In this document: one piece after another, positions 8,412 through 16,149 of the stretch
Position numbering within the stretch: the first letter of the stretch is position 1
Layout of the letters: every line of letters begins with the position of its first letter
Origin: Shimia sp051201625
Lineage (GTDB): Bacteria > Pseudomonadota > Alphaproteobacteria > Rhodobacterales > Rhodobacteraceae
Reading direction: 5' to 3'
NCBI RefSeq assembly: GCF_051201625.1
Contig: NZ_CP179203.1
Coordinates: 186,001-250,000, forward strand
DNA: 64,000 nucleotides
Notes under the pieces: model-generated
Told to the model about the DNA's origin: nothing
The model's input: the letters and a program-made list of their open reading frames with translations, nothing else
Databases searched by the model: none
Made by a program: the position numbers and the translations under genes

Positions 8412-9587
8412 ATGACTAAGATCAAATCCGTCCGTACGCGTGTTTGGAACTGGAAAGGCAAAACGGTTCCCCCGAAAGGCAATTTCTGCACTAATGCAAG
8501 CGATCTTCTCTATGATCGTGGTGACGCCATGGGAAGTTTTCGTTTCCACCAGTGGCTTACTTGTGAGGTGGAAGCAGAAGATGGGTCGGTTGGTATCGGT
8601 AATGCCGCTTTGGCTCCCAATCTCGTGAAGGCCACCATTGACGAATATTACGCGCCTATGGTGGTCGGAGAAGATCCGTTCGACTACGCATATTTATGGG
8701 AGAAAATGTATCGCAAAACGCATGCCTGGGGCAGAAAAGGTATTGGTATGACCGCGATCTCTGCTGTCGATATTGCGATTTGGGATTTGATGGGAAAGTT
8801 GACTGGTAAACCTGTTTTCAAACTCTTGGGTGGCCGTACCAAGGAAAAGATCCCAGTTTATTACTCCAAGCTGTATGCCGCCAGCATTGACGAAATGCAG
8901 GCTGAGGCAGAAATGGCAAAGAAAAACGGCTATCAGGGTTACAAGACCCGGTTCGGTTTTGGACCACGGGACGGAATGAAAGGAATGCGTGAAAACCTAA
9001 AACGGGTCGAAGCGGTGCGTGAAGTTATTGGCTATGATGTTGACCTCATGCTTGAATGTTACATGGGGTGGAACCTCGATTACGCCAAACGTATGTTGCC
9101 AAAATTAGAGAAATTTGAGCCACGTTGGCTTGAAGAGCCCGTGCTCGCCGATGATGTGGCGGGTTACGTGGAATTAAATGCAATGGGTATCATCCCGATT
9201 TCCGGTGGTGAACACGAGTTTTCGGTTATCGGTTGCAAGGAGCTGCTTGAACGCAAGGCAGTAAGTGTCTTGCAATACGACACCAACCGAGTTGGTGGCA
9301 TTACAGCGGCACATAAGATCAACGCCATCGCTGAGGCGTATCAAGTACCTGTCATTCCGCATGCTGGCCAAATGCATAATTACCACCTGACAATGTCAAA
9401 CGCCAACTGTCCTATCAGTGAGTATTTTCCAGTTTTTGATGTCGAAGTAGGTAACGAGTTATTCTATTATATTTTTGAAGGTGACCCGGATGCGGTTGAT
9501 GGATATCTAGATCTGGATGACAATAAACCTGGTCTGGGTATTAAGATTACAGATAAATATATCGACGATTTTGAGGTGTCTGAATGA
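8412..9587 (+). CDS. Enolase-superfamily acid-sugar dehydratase (mandelate racemase subgroup, rhamnonate-dehydratase-like)
   Basis: A 391-residue (beta/alpha)8 enzyme of the mandelate racemase/muconate lactonizing group. It is expected to remove water from a sugar acid to give a 2-keto-3-deoxy acid. The ATG at 8412 follows the TctA stop directly. Visible active-site positions are K178-x-R180 after strand 2, acidic ligand candidates E215 (LECYM), E241/E242 (WLEEP) and E267 (GGEHEF), then D290 (QYD) and H317 (PHAGQ) forming the usual Asp-His dyad. The WLEEP, GGEHEF and PHAGQMHNYH segments align best in memory with L-rhamnonate dehydratase RhmD. The first metal ligand is Glu where the group normally has Asp. 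Substrate unknown. Confidence 0.85.
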   Translation: MTKIKSVRTRVWNWKGKTVPPKGNFCTNASDLLYDRGDAMGSFRFHQWLTCEVEAEDGSVGIGNAALAPNLVKATIDEYYAPMVVGEDPFDYAYLWEKMYRKTHAWGRKGIGMTAISAVDIAIWDLMGKLTGKPVFKLLGGRTKEKIPVYYSKLYAASIDEMQAEAEMAKKNGYQGYKTRFGFGPRDGMKGMRENLKRVEAVREVIGYDVDLMLECYMGWNLDYAKRMLPKLEKFEPRWLEEPVLADDVAGYVELNAMGIIPISGGEHEFSVIGCKELLERKAVSVLQYDTNRVGGITAAHKINAIAEAYQVPVIPHAGQMHNYHLTMSNANCPISEYFPVFDVEVGNELFYYIFEGDPDAVDGYLDLDDNKPGLGIKITDKYIDDFEVSE

Positions 9588-10498
9588 AGTCTTTTTATTC
9601 AGGGATCTGGCCAGTCGCGCCAACGCCTTTCAACCCTGACGGAACGATTGATTTGGAAGGTATGAAGCGAGTTCTGGATTGTTTGATTGATCAGGGTGCG
9701 GACGCGATTTGTATTTTAGCTAATTTTTCTGAACAGTTTCTAATTTCAGATGAGGAACGAAAGGTGCTTTCACGTCTTTCTGTGGAACACATTGATGGTC
9801 GGGTACCGGTAATCGTCGCAATTAGTCACTATGCGACCCAAATCGCTGTCGAACGCGCGCATTACGTCAAAGAGTTAGGGGCAGATATTGTCATGATGAT
9901 GCCGCCTTATCACGGTGCGTTGCTTAAAGGTACTCCAGAGCAAAGTTTCGAGCAGTTTGCAGCTGTTGGTGAAGTTGGTATCCCGATCATGGTTCAGGAT
10001 GCACCGCTGTCTGGTGTGGATTTGCCCGTCCCACTTTTGGTGCGCATGGCAAAAGAAATTGAAGCGGTAAAATTGTTTAAAATTGAATGCCCACGTGCAG
10101 CCAACAAGATACGTAATCTGATTGCCCTCGGTGGAGACGCTATTGAGGGTCCTTTTGATGGCGAAGAAGCTATAACTCTTTTAGCTGATCTAGATGCGGG
10201 CGCCACCGGATCGATGACATCAGGGATGATAGTTGATCAGATCAAGCCTGTTCTTACCAAATATTTTGCGGGCATGGTTGACGATGCGGTGTCGTCTTAT
10301 GGACGTGTAGCCATGGTAATTAATCATGAAAACCGGCAATGTGGATGGCAATCCTGCAAGGCTGCGATGCTCGACGGTGGAGTCATTAAGTCAGAGTTTT
10401 GCCGTCATCCAGTCCCACCTCTTCATCCAGCGATCCGCGCGCGTCTCATTGATCTACTTCGACCTCTTAATCCGATCGTACTACACTGGGGGAAATGA
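9584..10498 (+). CDS. DHDPS/NAL-superfamily keto-acid lyase or dehydratase
   Basis: A 304-residue Schiff-base class I enzyme of the dihydrodipicolinate synthase family. Y109 in MPPYH and K166 in KLFKIE match the catalytic Tyr and Lys. The DapA-type TTGE loop is replaced by NFSE (residues 47-50), so it is not a lysine-pathway enzyme. Family members acting on 2-keto-3-deoxy acids either cleave them (aldolase) or dehydrate them, with or without decarboxylation, to alpha-ketoglutarate semialdehyde. The presence of a KGSA-type dehydrogenase in the same operon favours the latter. The ATG overlaps the dehydratase stop by four bases. The product is inferred; an aldolase giving pyruvate or tartronate plus an aldehyde remains possible. 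Confidence 0.82.
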   Translation: MKSFYSGIWPVAPTPFNPDGTIDLEGMKRVLDCLIDQGADAICILANFSEQFLISDEERKVLSRLSVEHIDGRVPVIVAISHYATQIAVERAHYVKELGADIVMMMPPYHGALLKGTPEQSFEQFAAVGEVGIPIMVQDAPLSGVDLPVPLLVRMAKEIEAVKLFKIECPRAANKIRNLIALGGDAIEGPFDGEEAITLLADLDAGATGSMTSGMIVDQIKPVLTKYFAGMVDDAVSSYGRVAMVINHENRQCGWQSCKAAMLDGGVIKSEFCRHPVPPLHPAIRARLIDLLRPLNPIVLHWGK

Positions 10499-10499
10499 A

Positions 10500-11210
10500 T
10501 TGAGCGATAGCTGGATTGACAACCTGAAAGAGCAAGCTGGTGTGCGTCCGCGTCGTACCTTGGCCGAGGAAGCGGCCGACAACTTACGCGAGTTCATATT
10601 GCTGGGCAAACTGGCACCCGGTACTGCTGTCCCTGAGCGAGATTTAGCTGAAGCTCTGGGCGTTTCCCGCACTCCCTTGCGCGAAGCTCTACGCATTTTA
10701 GAGGTTGAGGGTTTGGTCGAATATTCCGCGACCCGGCGCCCACACGTTGCAGAACCGTCGTTGCATGAATTAACGCAATATATATCAGTTCTTGGTGCTT
10801 TGGAGGCTCTTGCTGGAGAAACCGCTTGTACCGAAGCAACCACGGGGGAAATCGCCGAAATCGTGCACCTCAGTGCACGAATGTCTAAGAATTCTGGGCA
10901 ACTTGAACCACTTGGCTTCTTCCGCCTTGATATGCAATTTCACGCAGCCATCGTTGAAGCCAGTCGTAACGAACCGCTTATAGAGACACACCGCCAATAT
11001 AACGCACGTTTATGGCGCGCACGTTTCTTGTCGTCACAACAGGTAGACCGGCGCGATAATACATTAGCAGAGCACGTCGAGATAACAGATGCTTTTCAAA
11101 AACGCGATAAAGCGGCCACCCGACGCGCCCTGCGGGATCACCTGCAGAGTACCATTGAAAATATTGGACGCCTTCATGCTGGGAGTGGCGCTGCAAAGGC
11201 TAAGGACTGA
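10500..11210 (+). CDS. GntR/FCD-family transcriptional regulator of the acid-sugar operon
   Basis: A 236-residue regulator. The N-terminal GntR winged helix covers residues about 18-85, with PERDLAEALGVSRTPLREAL as recognition region. An FCD all-helical ligand domain follows (FRLDMQFHAAIVEAS and EHVEITDAFQKRD), which keeps the histidine and aspartate positions that usually hold a metal for carboxylate ligands. A TTG at 10500 is chosen as start because GGGGGA stands a few bases before it and the lyase stop is immediately upstream. The frame stays open further upstream only through the lyase gene. It lies inside the operon it presumably controls, probably through the palindrome at 5304. Confidence 0.85.
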   Translation: MSDSWIDNLKEQAGVRPRRTLAEEAADNLREFILLGKLAPGTAVPERDLAEALGVSRTPLREALRILEVEGLVEYSATRRPHVAEPSLHELTQYISVLGALEALAGETACTEATTGEIAEIVHLSARMSKNSGQLEPLGFFRLDMQFHAAIVEASRNEPLIETHRQYNARLWRARFLSSQQVDRRDNTLAEHVEITDAFQKRDKAATRRALRDHLQSTIENIGRLHAGSGAAKAKD

Positions 11211-11213
11211 AGT

Positions 11214-12215
11214 ATGAAACCTAAAATTGGTATTATTCCTGGTGACCCAAGCGGTATCGGGCCAGAATTAATAGCGCGCTTGTTAACCTCGGACGGTGTT
11301 TGTGAAGCCGCTGACATTCTCCTAATAGGGGATAGGCATGTGTTTGAAGCGGGTCAGGTCGTAGCTGGCTGCAATTATGCTATGGCTTCTGTTGACCTTG
11401 AGAATGGTTGGCCCATCACAACGGGTTTTGCCCTTATTGAAATGAACACCATTGCCGCTGAGGATGTACAAGTCGCTAAAGTAACTCAGGCTGGTGGCGC
11501 TTCAGTTTTAAGCACTTTAGACAAGGCGCTTGAGTTGACGACAGCAGGTGTAATTGATGCGATAGTTTTTGGGCCATTCAACAAGGCTTCAATGCATAAG
11601 GCCGGCTTGGGCAAAGATGATGAACTTCACTACATGGCCGAAAAGCTAGGTGTGACAAACTACATATCTGAACTCAACACGTTAGATGGTATTTGGACCA
11701 GTCGTGTGACTAGCCACATTGCCTTGCGCGATGTTGCTGATACGATCACTGCGGAGCGAGTTAGTGAGGCCGTACACTTGATCAATAGCACCTTACGTCG
11801 CTCTGGCATGAAGCGTCCGCGTATATCAGTTGCAGCGCTTAACCCTCATGCTGGTGATAATGGTAACTTTGGTACTGAAGAGATTGATATCCTTGAACCG
11901 ACTGTGCGGAAGCTAGCTCAGCTTCAAATGTCAATCGACGGTCCTTGGCCATCTGACACTGTTTTTTTAAAAGCTGTCGCCAAGGAAATCGATGCGGTCG
12001 TGACTATGTATCATGATCAGGGTCAAATTGCGCTGAAGCTACTTGGCTTTGACCGCGGAGTAACGGTTCAAGGAGGGTTACCAATTCCAGTTGCTACGCC
12101 GGCACATGGCACAGCTTTTGATATTGCAGGAAAAGGCAGAGCTGACGTTGGGGCCACTCGTGCTGCTTTTGAAATTGCCTGCGACATGGTTTTAAATTGG
12201 GATAAATCAATATGA
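11214..12215 (+). CDS. PdxA-like NAD-dependent 4-hydroxy-acid dehydrogenase (catabolic PdxA2 type)
   Basis: A 333-residue member of the PdxA family (4-hydroxythreonine-4-phosphate dehydrogenase). The start is IIPGDPSGIGPE. Metal-ligand histidines are H168 (SHIALRD), H212 (NPHAGD) and H267 (MYHDQG), and HGTAFDIAGKG closes the active site. The PdxA GHTE loop reads DDELHY (about 135-140), suggesting a substrate other than the vitamin B6 intermediate. It lies inside a sugar-acid operon, three bases after the regulator and overlapping the aldehyde dehydrogenase start by four. PdxA2 enzymes often pair with a DUF1537 kinase for threonate or erythronate, but no such kinase is here. A role oxidising a hydroxyl of the imported acid or its keto-deoxy product is inferred. 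Confidence 0.8.
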   Translation: MKPKIGIIPGDPSGIGPELIARLLTSDGVCEAADILLIGDRHVFEAGQVVAGCNYAMASVDLENGWPITTGFALIEMNTIAAEDVQVAKVTQAGGASVLSTLDKALELTTAGVIDAIVFGPFNKASMHKAGLGKDDELHYMAEKLGVTNYISELNTLDGIWTSRVTSHIALRDVADTITAERVSEAVHLINSTLRRSGMKRPRISVAALNPHAGDNGNFGTEEIDILEPTVRKLAQLQMSIDGPWPSDTVFLKAVAKEIDAVVTMYHDQGQIALKLLGFDRGVTVQGGLPIPVATPAHGTAFDIAGKGRADVGATRAAFEIACDMVLNWDKSI

Positions 12216-13720
12216 AATTCAAACCACACGGAAAACACCTCATTGCCGGTCACTGGGTTCAAGGCGATGAGTCGTTTTCATCGGTGCCAGCGCACGGACC
12301 CGCTCACAAGTTTTCGGCCGGATCTTTAAATAACATCGATATGGCCGTTACAGCTGCGGAAGATGCATTCTGGAGTTACGGATATTCCAATAGCGAAGAG
12401 CGTGCCACTTTCTTAAACGCCATTGCCGACGAAATTGAGAGTCGAGCAGACTTGATTACCGAAATTGGTGCACAGGAAACTGGTTTGCCGGCTGCACGAC
12501 TTGAAGGAGAGCGTGGTCGCACAACGGGGCAGCTTCGATTGTTTGCGTCGCATATTATTGCAGGGGATTACCTCGATTTTCGCCACGACAAGGCTTTACC
12601 AGCTCGTATGCCTTTGCCACGTACAGATCTTAAGATGATCCAACGTCCAATTGGCCCTATCGCTGTATTTGGCGCATCCAATTTTCCGTTGGCTTTTTCG
12701 ACAGCAGGAGGAGACACCGCTGCAGCGCTGGCAGCAGGATGCCCGGTAGTTGTTAAGGGTCACTCGGCTCATCCCGGTACAGGAGAAATTGTGGCGGAAG
12801 CCATATTTGCAGCCATTGCAAGATGCGGACTGCATCCTGGTGTTTTTTCACTTGTCCAAGGAGGAAACCGTGAGGTTGGACAAGCGCTGGTGACGCACCC
12901 ATTAATCAAGGCTGTGGGTTTCACTGGTTCTCTTGCAGGCGGTCGGGCGTTATTTGATCTTTGTGCACAACGATCTGAACCAATCCCTTTCTTTGGGGAA
13001 CTGGGATCGGTAAATCCGATGTTTATATTGCCGGAAGCTGCAACGGCCCGTGGTGTCGAAATTGGTCTTGGTTGGGCTACTTCGTTGGCTATGGGGGCGG
13101 GGCAATTTTGTACGAATCCTGGCATCTCAGTAATTCTTAAAGATCAAGATGAAGGTTTTGTGGCGGCAGCCATCGAAGCTTTGCAAAAGGTGGGATCGCA
13201 GACGATGTTAACGGATGGTATCGCATCAGCCTATCGTGAGGGACAATCGCGCATGGCTTCGATTAAAGGCGTACAGAGTTTGCTGATGTCGATTTGCGAG
13301 AAACGAGACGCTACACCATTTTTATATCAGACGACCGCTAGCAACTGGCTGGAGAATGATACTCTTGGTGAGGAGGTGTTTGGTCCTTTGGGTCTTATCG
13401 TTCTTGCAGACGATTTCGAGCAAATGTGTGCTGTTGCTGGTTCGATGCAGGGACAATTGACATGCACATTGCACATGGACGACCCAGATCTTACCAAAGC
13501 GCAAACCTTGATGCCAATTTTGGAACGTAAGGCAGGACGGATCCTGGTCAACGGCTTCCCAACTGGGGTCGAAGTCAGTGATACCATGGTTCATGGTGGT
13601 CCCTATCCTGCATCGACAAACTTTGGCGCTACATCTGTTGGAACTCTGTCGATTCGACGTTTTCTGCGGCCAGTTTGTTATCAAAATATGCCAGATGCCC
13701 TATTTCACAAAGGTAATTAG
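12212..13720 (+). CDS. Aldehyde dehydrogenase, alpha-ketoglutarate-semialdehyde type
   Basis: A 502-residue NAD(P)-dependent aldehyde dehydrogenase. Catalytic residues are visible: N157 in GASNFP, K182 for the cofactor, E263 in FFGELGSVNP and nucleophile C300 in GAGQFCTNPG. The FFGELGSVNP and QFCTNPG wording and the length fit the alpha-ketoglutaric semialdehyde dehydrogenase group that ends non-phosphorylative pentose and hexarate pathways. Its start overlaps the PdxA-like stop (ATGA), so it is the last gene of the operon. Inferred reaction: 2,5-dioxopentanoate to 2-oxoglutarate, feeding the TCA cycle. Confidence 0.85.
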   Translation: MKFKPHGKHLIAGHWVQGDESFSSVPAHGPAHKFSAGSLNNIDMAVTAAEDAFWSYGYSNSEERATFLNAIADEIESRADLITEIGAQETGLPAARLEGERGRTTGQLRLFASHIIAGDYLDFRHDKALPARMPLPRTDLKMIQRPIGPIAVFGASNFPLAFSTAGGDTAAALAAGCPVVVKGHSAHPGTGEIVAEAIFAAIARCGLHPGVFSLVQGGNREVGQALVTHPLIKAVGFTGSLAGGRALFDLCAQRSEPIPFFGELGSVNPMFILPEAATARGVEIGLGWATSLAMGAGQFCTNPGISVILKDQDEGFVAAAIEALQKVGSQTMLTDGIASAYREGQSRMASIKGVQSLLMSICEKRDATPFLYQTTASNWLENDTLGEEVFGPLGLIVLADDFEQMCAVAGSMQGQLTCTLHMDDPDLTKAQTLMPILERKAGRILVNGFPTGVEVSDTMVHGGPYPASTNFGATSVGTLSIRRFLRPVCYQNMPDALFHKGN

Positions 13721-13938
13721 CAAGAAGACTTTTTAACGATATCAATCTGACTTTTTTACTTTCATCGCTTTGGGAAGCTGTCTCAAAAGCGCGGCTTTCA
13801 CCGTATTAATAGGTGTTTGCGTTTTGCGCTTATTTTAAGTGATTTGGAGGCTAAATCTATTATTGTGTTAGATGACACTTAAACGTCCGCGATTTCCTGT
13901 CTTTGCCATCCCCACATGCTGGCGTTGAGTAGGTGCCA

Positions 13939-14481
13939 CTACCTCAAGTGGCGGAAAACTAACATTAGCAACAGCATGAGAAAAAATAGTCCGAAAAAAT
14001 CCCCAATCATATAGGCGATATAATCCTCAAGAGCGCTGCCGAATAAAAGGTTCATTAGCGATGCAGTCACAACTGAAATTATAAAGCCGGCAACCATAAC
14101 GCATGGCCAGCATGGAGAACGATCGGATCGTGGCGCGATTTTCCACCCGAAGGAGTATAACGCTTGAAACACTGCGGGAGCCGCGACGATATTTACCATC
14201 AAGACAGGAAAGCTCACGGCTTCAGGAACGGCCTGCATGAATAGAAGGTTTGCAATCAATACCCCGGGTGCTATCGCAATAATAGAGTTCCATCCCAACA
14301 ACCATGCGGCCAGCACCCTTACCCCATGAGGTAAAAACAGAAGATAGGCTTGGCTTGGGAATTGAGAAAAGAATAAGCTTTGTATCGGCGCTAAAATATT
14401 GAATGTAAGAAAAAAAGAGACAACATACACGCTCGAAACAACAAGAGTTTCTTTGCTGTATTCCAGCAACTTTTTTCTCAA
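13939..14481 (-). CDS. Small integral membrane protein of unknown function
   Basis: A 180-residue protein with about five hydrophobic segments (residues 12-35, 50-70, 72-90, 95-112, 126-150) and a last segment before the RHLR end. The LFLPHGVRVLAAWLLGW stretch recalls the start of MASE1-type sensory membrane domains, but there is no output domain and the resemblance is weak. It lies 19 bases downstream of a small winged-helix gene on the same strand and is probably co-transcribed with it. Function not recognised; a membrane sensor or transporter-like protein under the neighbouring regulator is a guess. Confidence 0.6.
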   Translation of the reverse strand: MRKKLLEYSKETLVVSSVYVVSFFLTFNILAPIQSLFFSQFPSQAYLLFLPHGVRVLAAWLLGWNSIIAIAPGVLIANLLFMQAVPEAVSFPVLMVNIVAAPAVFQALYSFGWKIAPRSDRSPCWPCVMVAGFIISVVTASLMNLLFGSALEDYIAYMIGDFFGLFFLMLLLMLVFRHLR

Positions 14482-14500
14482 AAAATTGAACTTAGGCGCG

Positions 14501-14800
14501 TTAACGACTGAAGTGTGTAACAGAGTAGTATCCTCTGCTATCCTCCTCGTTCTTAGACAAGTGCCCTTTTTTTACCAGCGAACTTAAAGCCCGGAAAAAA
14601 GTAGGTCTGGAGACACCCGAAACGAGCGTATGGTTCATCAAATGGCTGGTTGACGCGTAATCGCTTAGTTCCGTTTGTGCAATTTCGCTTGCGGCACAAA
14701 GGATATCACGTTCAACCTCAGAAAGTTCTTGGAGCCCCAAAGACTTTTCCATTTCGAGCATAAGCTTACGTAGTTCAGTCAACTTCAAAATTTTTGACAT
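14501..14800 (-). CDS. Small winged-helix (MarR-like) DNA-binding protein
   Basis: A 99-residue protein with an N-terminal helix (LTELRKLMLEMEKSLG) and a winged-helix fold. The sequence VSRPTFFRALSSLVKKGHLS is typical of a MarR/IclR-like recognition helix, and EEDSRGYYSVT forms the wing. It has no ligand domain. It lies upstream of the membrane protein gene and divergent from the RNA unit at 14881-15006, with 80 bases between. It may regulate one or both. No specific family name can be given with confidence. Confidence 0.65.
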   Translation of the reverse strand: MSKILKLTELRKLMLEMEKSLGLQELSEVERDILCAASEIAQTELSDYASTSHLMNHTLVSGVSRPTFFRALSSLVKKGHLSKNEEDSRGYYSVTHFSR

Positions 14801-14880
14801 AAGTCTTCTTTATAAATACACCAATTCTACTGTTGCAGCACAGTTTGATAAAATGCAACGGAAATCGGCAAAGTCTCATA

Positions 14881-14908
14881 TTGACACTTATGATAATTAT
14901 GCTATACT
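14881..14908 (+). promoter_or_regulatory. Strong sigma-70 promoter of a short RNA unit
   Basis: TTGACA at 14881-14886 and TATACT at 14903-14908 are a near-consensus pair with a 16-base spacer. The predicted start is near 14915, only about 90 bases before a strong terminator. Confidence 0.7.
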
Positions 14909-14914
14909 TTCCTC

Positions 14915-15006
14915 AGTCTGGTGGCCAGTTTATACTGCGAGTGGTTATGGCAACCAAAAAGTTATTTTAACAGCACGGTGCCCTTGGGTGCCGTGCTTCT
15001 TTTTTT
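14915..15006 (+). ncRNA. Candidate small RNA or attenuated leader, about 92 nt
   Basis: It is bounded by the promoter at 14881-14908 and by an intrinsic terminator. The terminator arms are 14972-14983 and 14986-14997, 12 pairs including two G-U, followed by a T-rich run to 15006. Before the terminator are two small hairpins, CTGG/CCAG (14918-14928) and GGTT/AACC (14943-14955), and an A/U-rich single strand such as Hfq binds. A seven-codon frame ATG GCA ACC AAA AAG TTA TTT TAA (14947-14970) ends two bases before the terminator stem, so a leader peptide is an alternative reading. No known RNA family is recognised. Confidence 0.6.
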
Positions 15007-15342
15007 GTTAAAACTTTCAAAAACCGAGATGGTGAATAAAATTTGAGCGCTGGGAGCCAATTCGTTAATGTTCGGGTACTCGGATATTAGCGCTTTGAAA
15101 TTTGGTCTTTGGTGCTTCAATGTGGGAATCCGTTATCTGTACCTTTGAGGGCTGTGTCTTTCTGAAAAAGTTATTTTTAGATTAATAAATACTAGTGAGT
15201 ATGGCTTAGCTAACTTCAGTAAAGTGCTGCGAGATTTTAAAGGAATACATGAAAATAAATTGTCTAAATTTTGGCAATTCCGTGCAGAACTACGCTATAA
15301 GCTTACCTCAGAGTAATGTTGCGACAACAGGGAGATGGAATA
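15007..15342. other. Gene-free stretch before iolB
   Basis: AT-rich sequence of about 335 bases with no supported gene. It presumably carries the iolB promoter; no clear -35/-10 pair stands out. AGCGCT occurs at both ends of a segment near 15046-15096, but the repeat is too short to interpret. Confidence 0.4.
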
Positions 15343-16149
15343 GTGCCGAGACTTCTACGCAAGCCGTTTGGAAATCACGGTAAAGTACATGATATCACCC
15401 CTCAAAGCGCTGGCTGGCGTTACGTTGGCTTTAGCCTCTATCGACTGCGCGCAGGCGAACATGCACACGAATTAACACGTGATCGAGAAGTGATTCTTGT
15501 AATGGTTGAGGGCAAAGCTTCCGTCTATGCAGCAGACCACGATTGGGGAGTTTTAGGTGACCGTATGGATGTTTTTGAAAAGACCCCACCGCACTGCCTA
15601 TATGTTCCGAATGGATCCGACTGGAAAGCCACTGCTGAGACTGACTGTACTATCGCCATTTGTACAGCACCTGGTAAATCAAGTCACGAACCCCGTCGGA
15701 TTGGACCAAATGGGATTCAACTGACTGAACGGGGGAAGGGCGTTAACAAGCGTTTTATCAACAACATTGCAATGGAAGCTGAAGATTTCGCAGGTAGTCT
15801 GTTGGTCACTGAAGTATTCACTCCTTCTGGCCATTGGTCTTCCTATCCTAGCCATCGGCACGATGAGGATGATTTCCCACGTATCACTTATTTAGAAGAA
15901 ACCTATTACCACCGTCTGAAACCCCGGCAGGGCTTTGGTATCCAAAGAGTCTATACCGACGATGGTGGGTTGGATGAAACGATGGCCGTCAACGATGGTG
16001 ATGTTGTACTAGTTCCGCGTGGGCACCACCCTTGTGGCGTGCCTTATGGCTTCGAGATGTACTACCTTAACGTTATGGCGGGGCCATTACGAAAGTGGCG
16101 CTTTGTGGCTGCTCCTGAAGTTCAGTCGATACTAGATAAGGACAAGTGA
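15343..16149 (+). CDS. iolB: 5-deoxy-glucuronate isomerase IolB
   Basis: A double-cupin isomerase of myo-inositol catabolism that converts 5-deoxy-D-glucuronate to 2-deoxy-5-keto-D-gluconate; 268 residues. GTG at 15343 is taken as start because AGGGAGA lies 7 bases upstream and IolB proteins start with a LLRKP segment; an ATG at 15316 is the alternative. Metal-site wording PSHRHDEDD and the EETYYHRLKP segment are characteristic, as is VPRGHHPCG near the end. None of the other iol genes (iolG, iolE, iolD, iolC) are in the window. It stands alone beside carbohydrate-uptake genes, so the pathway must be completed elsewhere. Confidence 0.9.
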   Translation: MPRLLRKPFGNHGKVHDITPQSAGWRYVGFSLYRLRAGEHAHELTRDREVILVMVEGKASVYAADHDWGVLGDRMDVFEKTPPHCLYVPNGSDWKATAETDCTIAICTAPGKSSHEPRRIGPNGIQLTERGKGVNKRFINNIAMEAEDFAGSLLVTEVFTPSGHWSSYPSHRHDEDDFPRITYLEETYYHRLKPRQGFGIQRVYTDDGGLDETMAVNDGDVVLVPRGHHPCGVPYGFEMYYLNVMAGPLRKWRFVAAPEVQSILDKDK

